Of a stretch of 64,000 bases of DNA, positions 27,289 to 35,785 are shown one piece after another. Location: positions 4,878-68,877 of the forward strand of contig JAVVXB010000014.1 of assembly GCA_036651815.1 (NCBI GenBank), written 5' to 3'. The notes beneath the pieces were generated by a model. That model saw nothing but the letters and a program-made list of their open reading frames with translations. It searched no databases and was not told the origin of the DNA. The number at the start of each line of letters is the position of its first letter. The first letter of the stretch is position 1. The translations under genes and the position numbers were made by a program. Source of the DNA: JAVVXB01 sp036651815 (GTDB lineage: Bacteria; Bacillota; Clostridia; Christensenellales; CAG-138).

Positions 27289-28470
27289 TTATTTCGAAAC
27301 CACCAGCATCCCACGATAGTAGACTTGCTTCGTTGTGATGCTCTTATCAAACAGCACAATATCGGCATCCATGCCCGGCAGTAAACGTCCCTTTTGATTT
27401 TCTATATGCATGATTTTCGCTGGGTTTTCACTGATCATCCGGATGCAATCCGTCAGCGGCAATCCGCACTTACAATGCATGGTTTGCACAAGCATATCGC
27501 CCTGCGCGATACTTCCGTGAAACGCGCTGCGATCCGTAAACTTGACGACGCCATCTTCAAGAAGGCCCTCAAGCTTACGTCCGGGTGTCCCAACATCAAC
27601 GATCGGCCCTTCCAATCCCGCCGGACGAATACAATCCGATACAATGTGCATCCGATCGGCACCGATGTGCCGGTAAATATAGTTCATCAGTGCCGGTGGA
27701 ATATGGCACCCATCCGCAATGACCTCAATCCAAAGGTCATCCAGATCGTATGCCGCCTCAATCGCACCCATCACACGAAACCCATTTTTCCGCACGATGG
27801 TATTCATGTCAGAATAGAAGTGCGTCAGATGCGTATACCCATGCTGCATCGCCAAAACAACATCATCATAGGTTGCATCGCTGTGTGCGATTGATGCGAC
27901 GATTCCATGATCCTTGCAGTAGTCACCAAACAGCATACCGCCTTCCAATTCAGGTGCGGCAGACCAGCGTGCAATGTCTCCATCAGCATATGCGATCAAT
28001 GCGCTGTATTCATCAGAGTCGGGATTCTTAATGTACTTTTCAAACATCCCGCCATTTCGCGCAGATGAAATATACTGTCCCTCAATGTGGATTCCCGGCA
28101 GAAATTGACGCGTCTGCATGGTTTGGCGCGTCTGCCGAAATGCATCGATCGTATTGCGAATGGCGTGATCCGAATCCGTAGCAGTCGTTGGCAGCAACGT
28201 CGTTACCCCGTGCGCAAGTTGCATTTCGCAGATTCCAAGATAAGCCTCCTGGGTGCAATCCATAAAATCGTATCCGTTGCCTCCATGACAGTGCAATTCG
28301 ATAAAGCCAGACGAAGCGTAATATCCGTGACCATCAATCGTTTGTGCATCTTCGATGGTTACGCCGCTCGGCAGGATGGCTTCGATCATATGATCCGCTA
28401 TGAGAATGCCTCCGCTTTTATGCTCACCGCCGTCCACGATGCACACGTTCGTAATCAACGTCCGTTTCAA
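27289..28470 (-). CDS. nagA: N-acetylglucosamine-6-phosphate deacetylase-like amidohydrolase, copy 1
   Basis: Metal-dependent amidohydrolase, third nagA-like gene in transcription order. It keeps the His-X-His pair (FIELHCHGGNGYDFMD), the metal-bridging Glu (GIHIEGQY), later histidines (IAHSDAT, LTHFYSD) and the catalytic Asp (VSDCIRPAG). It differs from the two neighbours by EGQY instead of EGPY and by a short insertion after RPAG. The start is the TTG at 28470, placed by AAAGGTGG in the 3' end of the preceding gene; the product is 393 residues. Specificity may differ from plain GlcNAc-6-phosphate. Confidence 0.85.
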   Translation of the reverse strand: MKRTLITNVCIVDGGEHKSGGILIADHMIEAILPSGVTIEDAQTIDGHGYYASSGFIELHCHGGNGYDFMDCTQEAYLGICEMQLAHGVTTLLPTTATDSDHAIRNTIDAFRQTRQTMQTRQFLPGIHIEGQYISSARNGGMFEKYIKNPDSDEYSALIAYADGDIARWSAAPELEGGMLFGDYCKDHGIVASIAHSDATYDDVVLAMQHGYTHLTHFYSDMNTIVRKNGFRVMGAIEAAYDLDDLWIEVIADGCHIPPALMNYIYRHIGADRMHIVSDCIRPAGLEGPIVDVGTPGRKLEGLLEDGVVKFTDRSAFHGSIAQGDMLVQTMHCKCGLPLTDCIRMISENPAKIMHIENQKGRLLPGMDADIVLFDKSITTKQVYYRGMLVVSK

Positions 28471-28471
28471 C

Positions 28472-29644
28472 TTATACAACCACCTTTCCCTGGTACAGTA
28501 CCTGTTGAACCATAACATTTTCATCAAAAAGAACGATATCCGCATCATACCCGACCCGCAAAAATCCCTTGTGATCATCAATATGCAGAATTTTGGCAGG
28601 ATTCTCTGTTATCATCCGCACTGCAGCGCACAGCGGTGCCCCCGCCTTATCGCGCGCCGCACGAACCAGATCCGATCCCATCGCAATGCTGCCGTAGAAT
28701 GCGCTGCGATCTGGAAACTTGGCAACACCATCTTCAATGATTCCGCGTACACCGTTTTCAAGGCTTCCCACGATTGCTTCCTTGGCATCAGTTCCCGCAG
28801 GACGGATGGAATCCGAACACAGTTGCAAGCGTTCCGGCCCAATCAGTCGATAGATCATTGAAAATAGATCCGGCGGCAAATGGCATCCGTCCGCGATTAG
28901 CTCCACCCATAGATTCTCCAGCGCGTATGCACTTTCCAGTACGCCGAGTACGCGAAAACCGCTTTCACGTGTGATGGTGGACATGTCGGAATATAGATGC
29001 GTTACATGTCGAAACCCATGCTGCACGGCGCGGCGTACATCGCGAATTGTTCCATCCGTATGTGCAATGGACGGCAGAATTCCGTTCTTGACACAATCGT
29101 CACCGAACATTTCCGCACCTTCCAGTTCTGGCGCCGCAGACCAGCGTGCAATATTCCCGCACGCATATTCAATCAATGCCATGTAATCTGAACGAATCGG
29201 CTTTGAGATATAGCGCATGTCCATGCCGCCCGCACGATTCTCCGGAAAATATGGTCCTTCGAAATGCATGCCAAGCAAGCATTGCCGATTACTTCTGGAT
29301 TTTTTCGCCAAGCGGAATGCATCAAGCGTTCGATGATATTCCTCACAGCTTGCCGCAACGGTGGTCGGCAGTATCGTGGTCACGCCATGCGTCAGATGTG
29401 CATCGCATGCGCACTGATACGCCTGTTGAGTGCCGTCCATAAAGTCATATCCACCTGCGCCGTGCGTATGCATTTCGATAAAACCTGCCGAGGCATACAG
29501 TCCCTTGCCATCAATTACGGTATCCGCCGCTACTTCGTTGTGCAGTGGTAAATGTGAAAGAATTTTTCCATTCTCCAGCAAAAGACTGCCTTGGGTAATC
29601 TCAGAATCAATCATTCGAATATTTTTTATGAGGGTACGATTCAT
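28472..29644 (-). CDS. nagA: N-acetylglucosamine-6-phosphate deacetylase-like amidohydrolase, copy 2
   Basis: Second of three tandem nagA-like genes, 390 residues. Ligands are visible in FIEMHTHGAGGYDFMDG, GMHFEGPYF, IAHTDGT, VTHLYSD and CSDSIRPAG. A longer in-frame start exists, but AGGAG precedes the ATG at 29644, giving the conserved N-terminus NRTLIKNIRMID. It lies one base before copy 1. By eye it shares most motifs with copies 1 and 3, so the trio arose by duplication. Confidence 0.87.
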   Translation of the reverse strand: MNRTLIKNIRMIDSEITQGSLLLENGKILSHLPLHNEVAADTVIDGKGLYASAGFIEMHTHGAGGYDFMDGTQQAYQCACDAHLTHGVTTILPTTVAASCEEYHRTLDAFRLAKKSRSNRQCLLGMHFEGPYFPENRAGGMDMRYISKPIRSDYMALIEYACGNIARWSAAPELEGAEMFGDDCVKNGILPSIAHTDGTIRDVRRAVQHGFRHVTHLYSDMSTITRESGFRVLGVLESAYALENLWVELIADGCHLPPDLFSMIYRLIGPERLQLCSDSIRPAGTDAKEAIVGSLENGVRGIIEDGVAKFPDRSAFYGSIAMGSDLVRAARDKAGAPLCAAVRMITENPAKILHIDDHKGFLRVGYDADIVLFDENVMVQQVLYQGKVVV

Positions 29645-29701
29645 ATCGGGCTCCTGTCTAGCACAATGCGCTGCGTATTCTTTATTTGTCAACCGATCGA
29701 T

Positions 29702-30874
29702 TCAGTCAACTTTTCGGCCAAGATAATAGACGCTCTTTACGTTGACGTCCTCATCAAATAGCACCACGTCCGCATCCTTTCCAGGAAGCAAACGTCCTTT
29801 GCGGTCATCAACGCGCAGAAGTCTCGCTGGATTCTCGCACATCATGGAAATGGTATCCGTCAACGGAACGCCCGCACGTTTCCACATGGTGCGTACCAAC
29901 CGATCGGCGGTAGCGATACTCCCTGCGAACGCACTTCGATCGGGCAGTTTAGCAACGCCGTCTTCAACGATGCACTCCCGTCCATCCTCCAAACTACCGA
30001 TAATCGTCGTTTGAACGTTGAGCCCCGCCGGACGAAGTGAGTCCGTCACCAGACTGATCTTGTCAACACCCTTACACTTTACGATCATGTTGAGCAGCTC
30101 CGGCGGCAGATGGCAACCGTCCGCAATGAGTTCAACGGTCAACCCGTCCAGACAGTAGGCGCTCTCCGTTACGCCGAGGATTCGGAAGCCGCTCTTTCTG
30201 GTGATGGTCGACGTGCAGGAGTACAGATGTGTTACATGGGTATAGCCGTGCTTGAGCGCCTCAACACAATCGTCATAGGTCGCATCGGTATGCGCTATGG
30301 TCGGCAGTATCCCGTGCGCAGTCAAATAATCGCCCATTTCCATTGCACCTGGCAGTTCAGGTGCGATCGACCAACGATATATGGCACCATTGGCATATTC
30401 GGTAACCTGACTGTACTCGTTATAATCAGGGTTCTTAATGTAACGAGGATCCTGTCCTCCCTTTTGATTCATTGCAAAATAAGGGCCTTCCAAATGCATG
30501 CCAAGCAAGCACTGTTCATCTTTGAGCAGTTCCTGCGCCTTGCGGAAAGAATCAACGCTTTTACGTAGCTCTTCAAATGAGGATGCCAGCGTTGTTGGTA
30601 ACAGGGTCGTCGTGCCGTGGCTCAGGTGCATTCTGCATGCGCCAACATAAGACTCCACCGTGCCATCCATATAGTCAAACCCGCCCGCACCGTGCGTGTG
30701 GGAATCGATAAACCCTGCAGAAGCGTATGCGCCGCCGCCTTCGATGACTTCCGCTCCTACAACGGACGCATCCAGCGGCAATATTGCAGCAATCTTCCCG
30801 TTTTCGATTAGGATACCACCGGGCATGATGCTTCCACCATCTACGACACGAACATTTTGAATCAACTTCTTCAT
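29702..30874 (-). CDS. nagA: N-acetylglucosamine-6-phosphate deacetylase-like amidohydrolase, copy 3
   Basis: First nagA-like gene after nagB, 390 residues. Metal and catalytic residues are H59 and H61 (DSHTHGAGGFDYMDG), E129 (GMHLEGPYF), H195 (IAHTDATYDD), H216 (VTHLYSC) and D278 (VTDSLRPAG). The usual substrate-loop motif of NagA after the second histidine is replaced by LYSCTSTITRKSGF, also in the other two copies, so all three form a distinct subgroup. It would give glucosamine-6-phosphate for NagB if the substrate is GlcNAc-6-phosphate. Confidence 0.88.
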   Translation of the reverse strand: MKKLIQNVRVVDGGSIMPGGILIENGKIAAILPLDASVVGAEVIEGGGAYASAGFIDSHTHGAGGFDYMDGTVESYVGACRMHLSHGTTTLLPTTLASSFEELRKSVDSFRKAQELLKDEQCLLGMHLEGPYFAMNQKGGQDPRYIKNPDYNEYSQVTEYANGAIYRWSIAPELPGAMEMGDYLTAHGILPTIAHTDATYDDCVEALKHGYTHVTHLYSCTSTITRKSGFRILGVTESAYCLDGLTVELIADGCHLPPELLNMIVKCKGVDKISLVTDSLRPAGLNVQTTIIGSLEDGRECIVEDGVAKLPDRSAFAGSIATADRLVRTMWKRAGVPLTDTISMMCENPARLLRVDDRKGRLLPGKDADVVLFDEDVNVKSVYYLGRKVD

Positions 30875-30893
30875 TTATATTTACTCCTTTGGT

Positions 30894-31667
30894 TCATTGG
30901 TTGCATTCCGTCAATAGAGCGCTGCTTTCCTTATCCAAATACAGAATTGCGCCGGGCGCTTTTCTCAGAATCGTACAGGGACAATATTCGCCAATCTCTC
31001 CGGTCAGCATGATGCGGACAGCATTCGCTTTTGTTTTAGCGGGAACCACACAAAAATGATACTTTGCGCGCATCAACATAGGAACGGTGAGCGTCATTGC
31101 ATGTGTTGGAACATCCTGCAGCTTTTTAAAACAGCCGTCATGTACCTGCTGATTACGGCAGATCTCATCTAATTTCACGATCTTCACATCCTTGGAATCG
31201 TTGAAGTCCGCAACGGACGGATCATCAAAAGCGATATGCCCGTTTTCACCAACACCCATACAAACGATATCGATGGGCGCCTCGCCAAGCAACTTCGCAT
31301 ATGATTCACATGCGGCTTCAGAATCGGGGTTCTGTCCATCCAAATAATAGACCGCATGAAAATCGCGCAATGAAAAAATACTTCTATGCAGAAAATTGCC
31401 AAATCCCTGCGGCGCATTCGCGGACAACCCGATGTATTCATCCATATGAAACCCATCGATGCGAGAAAAATCAATACTTTGATCTGCGACAATTGCTGCA
31501 AGTACATCATTTTGCGACGGTGCAGCCGCAAAGATAATGCGAATACGTTCCTTCGTCTTCAAAAGAGATTTAACCGCAGCCGCAAAATCGGTAGCTGCCG
31601 CGCTTCCCATGGCTTTACTAGATTCAAATGGTTTGACGAGAAGCTCGTCCTTCACAAATTCTTTCAT
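30894..31667 (-). CDS. nagB: Glucosamine-6-phosphate deaminase-like protein
   Basis: Converts glucosamine-6-phosphate to fructose-6-phosphate and ammonia. The active-site segment DGFHMDEYIGL (Asp76) and CMGVGENGHIAFDDP are family hallmarks. The ATG at 31667 lies nine bases after AGGTAGGA; the TTG three codons earlier is too close to that site. 257 residues, normal. First gene of the operon with three nagA copies and the SIS protein, divergent from the AraC-type regulator. No PTS or ABC sugar transporter lies in the operon itself. Confidence 0.9.
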   Translation of the reverse strand: MKEFVKDELLVKPFESSKAMGSAAATDFAAAVKSLLKTKERIRIIFAAAPSQNDVLAAIVADQSIDFSRIDGFHMDEYIGLSANAPQGFGNFLHRSIFSLRDFHAVYYLDGQNPDSEAACESYAKLLGEAPIDIVCMGVGENGHIAFDDPSVADFNDSKDVKIVKLDEICRNQQVHDGCFKKLQDVPTHAMTLTVPMLMRAKYHFCVVPAKTKANAVRIMLTGEIGEYCPCTILRKAPGAILYLDKESSALLTECNQ

Positions 31668-31991
31668 GTTCTTCAATCCTACCTTTTTTTGTTCTTTCGG
31701 TCTATTCCTTTAGCCGCTCTATCGGAGCGCTCATTTTATCTAAGACAAATATGCATAATTCTTATCAATGGTACGGTTAATGCCGTTGGTTTACTCTTTT
31801 CGCTGCAAAGAGTCGATTGTCATCTCCACCATACTTTCCATAATACCCGTTGCATGCGGACTCATCTTGGAAACGCTATGTTCAAGATTCTCTGCATGAA
31901 AGCCGCTGCCGAACAGAAATAAATCTGGATGCACCATGTATTTGCTTTTGATGGAATCCTGCGCCAAGTTATAAATTTATTATATGGGAAT

Positions 31992-32048
31992 CGAGAGAAT
32001 CGTACCATGTATAGCGCACCCTTGTTTATGTACAATTCTATTCTCTCG
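31992..32048. promoter_or_regulatory. Inverted repeat in the nag/araC divergent region
   Basis: CGAGAGAAT (31992-32000) and ATTCTCTCG (32040-32048) are exact inverted copies, with partly matching inner flanks (CGTAC and GTAC). The pair lies between the nag operon and the AraC gene, close to the araC promoter, and may be the binding site of that regulator. The remainder of 31668-32119 holds no gene; a clear nag promoter could not be chosen. Confidence 0.45.
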
Positions 32049-32083
32049 CGTTGTCCCGATAATCCGCAATTAGCCGTCTCAAC

Positions 32084-32113
32084 TTGACTCTTTTCTTGAA
32101 AAAGTAGTAATAT
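32084..32113 (+). promoter_or_regulatory. Promoter of the AraC-type regulator gene
   Basis: TTGACT (32084-32089) and TAATAT (32108-32113) are 18 bases apart. The predicted transcription start falls at about 32120, the A of the annotated ATG, so the message would be leaderless or nearly so. Confidence 0.55.
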
Positions 32114-32119
32114 GTTTAA

Positions 32120-32998
32120 ATGAAAGATATGATTATCGAGACGCTGTCCTGCATTCGTAAGCATTTGACTGCTGAAAATATCGGCTCGTATTTCGTGAAT
32201 TTTTATTCGCCAACCGATTCCCCCCAAAGCGCGCTTGATCTGAAGGACGGGACGATCTTTACCCCCCGTGAATCCCATAAGTATTATGAGATGGCAATTC
32301 AACTTTATCTGGATAGCCTGTTGCAAATCGGCGACCGCTACTATACGCTTAACAAGAATCAATTTTGCATCATCAATCATGACGAATCGCATCGCATGAG
32401 CTGGGATGCGACCACCAAGCAGGCTGCAGGTATGCTTTGGATCGGCATCACCGGTGAAATCGTTCGTACGGGCTATACTGTTTATTTCGATACGTCGCGC
32501 AGCAAGGTCTGGGGGTCTGATCTGCATGTGCCCGGAAGTTTTATCATCGGCGAAATATTTAATGAACGCGAAAGCGCACAGCCCGGCTCCGTGGAAGCTG
32601 TTGTGAGCTATATTTCTGCTTTTCTTTCGCTGCTACTGCAAAAGCTTAACTTTGACGGAGAATCTGCCGGGCATAGTTGGACAAACAAGATTGTGTGTGA
32701 GTTGAAGGATCATATAAAGGAACATTTGGACTCCTCCCTTTCCCTGCAAGATCTGAGCAACCTCGTTTCCTTGAGTCCAAACTATCTGTGCAAGCTATTC
32801 AAGCAAGTGACGGGCGAGACCATTACGAATTATATTCAGGACATAAAGATCAATAAATCAGTCGAATACTTAGCTAATCCATCTCTATCGCTGAGCGAGA
32901 TTGCAGAGATGCTTGGTTTTTATGACCAGTTTCACTTCAGCAAGGTGTTTAAGTCCTTTACCCACATGTCACCTTCCGAATATCGAAACACCCTGTAG
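32120..32998 (+). CDS. AraC family transcriptional regulator
   Basis: A 292-residue regulator with an N-terminal ligand-sensing region (about 1-180) and a C-terminal double helix-turn-helix (about 190-292): LSLQDLSNLVSLSPNYLCKL, then LSLSEIAEMLGFYDQFHFSK and SPSEYR at the end. It is divergent from the nag operon and 470 bases before the importer operon, so either or both may be targets. No ribosome site precedes the ATG, in line with the promoter position; M4 is an alternative start. Confidence 0.9.
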   Translation: MKDMIIETLSCIRKHLTAENIGSYFVNFYSPTDSPQSALDLKDGTIFTPRESHKYYEMAIQLYLDSLLQIGDRYYTLNKNQFCIINHDESHRMSWDATTKQAAGMLWIGITGEIVRTGYTVYFDTSRSKVWGSDLHVPGSFIIGEIFNERESAQPGSVEAVVSYISAFLSLLLQKLNFDGESAGHSWTNKIVCELKDHIKEHLDSSLSLQDLSNLVSLSPNYLCKLFKQVTGETITNYIQDIKINKSVEYLANPSLSLSEIAEMLGFYDQFHFSKVFKSFTHMSPSEYRNTL

Positions 32999-33157
32999 AA
33001 TAACGCTTCCGGCACAACGCAAGAATGATTTTGTTATCTGACAAAGCGGGTGGCATCGCCTGTTTTTTTGTCTATGTATTCTGTTGTTTGTCGGAAAAAC
33101 GTAACGCGCGGTTTTTTAATAGAATAATATTCTACATGAGCAACAGTGTGTTTTACA

Positions 33158-33225
33158 TGGATAGATTGGAATATATCTATTATAATCAAAGCAGAACAAT
33201 TTGATCGATATACCATTGGTGGTAT
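33158..33225 (+). promoter_or_regulatory. Promoter and operator-like palindromes before the importer operon
   Basis: TGGATA (33158-33163) and a perfect TATAAT (33181-33186) are 17 bases apart; the spacer contains ATAGAT-8-ATCTAT (33161-33180). Just after the predicted start lies a perfect inverted repeat, ATACCA-TTGG-TGGTAT (33210-33225). The rest of 32999-33471 has no gene, giving a leader of about 280 bases. Confidence 0.5.
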
Positions 33226-33471
33226 GGTAGCGTACGGGGATTAGAACGTTATGCTCAGTCGAAGCATTTGATTCGTTTTGTTAGTTGCCGACAACCGTTC
33301 TGTTCGGCAAAAATTATTGTCATTTATGTTCGTAATAGTTATTTGCATAATCTAATGCCTTTTCCGCGTCTGCGAATCCTCATCCGTATGCTTGCAGTCT
33401 TCACAACACCGTTATCACTTTTTTGCTTTTCGGCCGGATCGGCCCAATAAACAACACAGGAGGAATTACTA

Positions 33472-34593
33472 ATGAACAAACGTCTAATTGCAGCAATCAG
33501 TATCGTTATGACCCTGCTGCTGGTGTGTGTCGCGTGCGCACAGCCTGTTTCTACGGAAGCACCCGCTGTGGATGCAACCGCAACCGAAGCTCCCTCAGCG
33601 GAACCAGCCGTCACAGAAGAACCCGCGGCGTATGTGCCGACAGGAAAAGTTGTCATCTACTGTGCAGGTAGCCAGGATGAAATGGATGTCCTGACCGAAC
33701 AGTGGAATGCACTATATCCTGATTGTGAAATCGAGTTTATCTCTGCGGGTTCCGGCGAGTTGACTGCGCGTATCGAGGCAGAATCTGCCAACCCTCAGGG
33801 CGATGTCCTGATCGGTGGTTCGTACTCGATCTATGCGGGGCTCGTAGATCTCTTGCAGCCCTACGTATCCCCTGTTTTCGCTGAATGTCTCCCTTCCTTC
33901 TGCGGCGAGAGCGAATATTACACGCCAATGCAGATCAACGTCAACACCATCATCGTCAACAACGCGCTGGTCTCTAGCCTCGGCGTGACCGTTGATGGTT
34001 GGGAATCTCTGCTTGCCCCTGAACTCAAGGGCAATATTAGCTATGTGGATCCGTCCGCGTCCTCTTCCGCTCGTGAGCAGGTCATCAACATGCTTACCGC
34101 CATGGCTGCCGTCAAGGGCGACGCCATAGATGATCATTGGGATTTCATCACGGAATTCTACAAGAATCTCGACAAAAAAATGTATGACAGCTCCAGCAAG
34201 GTTCCTCAGGGCGTTGCCAACGGCGAATATGCAGTTGGTATCACTAACGAAGAACTCGTTCTACAGCTGATGCTGGACGGTGTGGACGTTTCCGCCGTTT
34301 ACGCCAAGGAAGGCATTACGCTACGTAACTCCTTCATGGGCATCATCAAGGATTGCGCCAACCTCGATAACGCCAAGGCGTTCATCGATTTCGTTCTTTC
34401 CCACGACGTGCAGCAGGCGCTTGCCGACAAGTGTCTCATGCGCTCCGTCCGTCCAGATGTGGCCTTCACGGGTCTTGAAAATCTCGCACCAACCAGCGAT
34501 AAACTGCCCGCGCTCGGTTACCCAGTGGATTGGGTTGCTGCCAACAGCGACCTGAAAACGAAACTGCAGGACATCATCGCAGGACTGAACTAA
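33472..34593 (+). CDS. ABC importer substrate-binding lipoprotein, FbpA/AfuA-like
   Basis: Extracellular solute-binding protein of 373 residues. The N-terminus is a signal with a lipobox-like LLVCVAC and a Thr/Ala/Pro/Glu-rich linker to about residue 60. The mature fold begins with GKVVIYCAGSQDEMDVLTEQ, typical of iron(III), sugar-phosphate or 2-aminoethylphosphonate binding proteins. ADKCLMRSVRPDV near the end is also family-like. AGGAGG precedes the ATG. The tyrosine ligands expected of an iron binder are not obvious, and the HAD phosphatases downstream suggest a phosphorylated organic substrate. That is inference. Confidence 0.85.
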   Translation: MNKRLIAAISIVMTLLLVCVACAQPVSTEAPAVDATATEAPSAEPAVTEEPAAYVPTGKVVIYCAGSQDEMDVLTEQWNALYPDCEIEFISAGSGELTARIEAESANPQGDVLIGGSYSIYAGLVDLLQPYVSPVFAECLPSFCGESEYYTPMQINVNTIIVNNALVSSLGVTVDGWESLLAPELKGNISYVDPSASSSAREQVINMLTAMAAVKGDAIDDHWDFITEFYKNLDKKMYDSSSKVPQGVANGEYAVGITNEELVLQLMLDGVDVSAVYAKEGITLRNSFMGIIKDCANLDNAKAFIDFVLSHDVQQALADKCLMRSVRPDVAFTGLENLAPTSDKLPALGYPVDWVAANSDLKTKLQDIIAGLN

Positions 34594-34627
34594 CAATTTA
34601 ACAATCCAACAATTTAAAAACACATCT

Positions 34628-34660
34628 GTCCACCGTCCTCACTTTATGAGGACGGTGGAC
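34628..34660 (+). promoter_or_regulatory. Perfect 14-pair intercistronic hairpin
   Basis: GTCCACCGTCCTCA-CTTTA-TGAGGACGGTGGAC lies between the binding-protein and ATPase genes. No T run follows, so it is more likely a 3'-end stabiliser giving excess binding protein than a full terminator. Confidence 0.75.
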
Positions 34661-34678
34661 AATAATAAGGGGTAAACT

Positions 34679-35785
34679 ATGGCAGTAGCAATTCACATCA
34701 AAAATGTTAAGAAGCAATATGACGATAATATTGTGATCCATGATTTGTCTATCGACATTAAACCCGGCGAATTATTTACACTTCTTGGACCCAGCGGCTG
34801 CGGTAAAACCACTCTTTTGCGCATGATTGCAGGATTTAACTCCATTGAAGCCGGAACGATCTCGTTTGATGATAAAGTCATCAATCACGTACCAATTTAT
34901 AAGCGTAATTTTGGTATGGTGTTTCAAAGCTATGCCATCTTTCCGAATATGACTGTTTACCGTAACGTTGAATACGGTTTGAAGAATAAACATCTTCCGA
35001 AATCAGAAATCAAGCGACGCGTAGAGAAAATTCTTGAAATTGTACAGCTTACCGAATACCGTGACCGCTATCCGGATAAGCTTTCCGGGGGTCAGCAGCA
35101 ACGTGTTGCACTTGCGCGTGCCGTTGTCGTCGAACCGCAGGTGTTGCTGATGGACGAACCTCTTTCCAACCTGGATGCCAAGCTACGCCTTGAAATGCGA
35201 ACTGTCATCAGCGATCTACAGAATGCGCTCGGCATCACAACAGTATATGTTACGCATGACCAAGAAGAAGCCCTTGCCATTTCCAATCGCATCGCCGTCA
35301 TCAATCTCGGCAACATCTATCAGGTCGACCAACCGGAACGCATCTATTCGCGCCCATACAATGCATTCGTTGCTAATTTTATCGGCTCATCCGGCATGAT
35401 CCCCGGTATCATTGAATCCGTCTCCGGCACCAAAACGATTATTTCGCTTTCAACCGGCATTAACATCGTGATGAGCAACGTCATCCCCCTGCAAATCGGC
35501 CATGAAGTGCTTGTCGGCGTACGGCCCGAAGAATTCATGATTGTCGAGCCAGGTGAAGGTATGAAGGGTGTTGTCCATCTGAAGCAGTTTCTCGGCAAAA
35601 CCATCAAATATGTCGTCACCTTCGAAAATGGTCAGTCTTGCGAAGTCTCTTCCGACACCAACTCCGCCCCGCGTATCTATGCCGCCGGTGAGGATATTTG
35701 GATGAGTGTAAACACGAAGCGTATCAACGTATTCGATAAGCAGACGGAAACCACGTTGATCGAAGGAGTCAAAAGCAATGTTTAA
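34679..35785 (+). CDS. ABC importer ATP-binding protein (FbpC/PotA-like)
   Basis: Energises the importer. Walker A GPSGCGKTTLLR, signature LSGGQQQRVALARA, Walker B VLLMDEPLSNLD and switch VYVTHDQEEA are intact. A C-terminal TOBE-like domain runs from about residue 240 to 368. The ATG is preceded by AAGGGG. It overlaps the permease gene by eight bases. The sequence class includes iron(III), phosphonate, spermidine and sugar-phosphate transporters, so specificity must come from the binding protein. Confidence 0.95.
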   Translation: MAVAIHIKNVKKQYDDNIVIHDLSIDIKPGELFTLLGPSGCGKTTLLRMIAGFNSIEAGTISFDDKVINHVPIYKRNFGMVFQSYAIFPNMTVYRNVEYGLKNKHLPKSEIKRRVEKILEIVQLTEYRDRYPDKLSGGQQQRVALARAVVVEPQVLLMDEPLSNLDAKLRLEMRTVISDLQNALGITTVYVTHDQEEALAISNRIAVINLGNIYQVDQPERIYSRPYNAFVANFIGSSGMIPGIIESVSGTKTIISLSTGINIVMSNVIPLQIGHEVLVGVRPEEFMIVEPGEGMKGVVHLKQFLGKTIKYVVTFENGQSCEVSSDTNSAPRIYAAGEDIWMSVNTKRINVFDKQTETTLIEGVKSNV

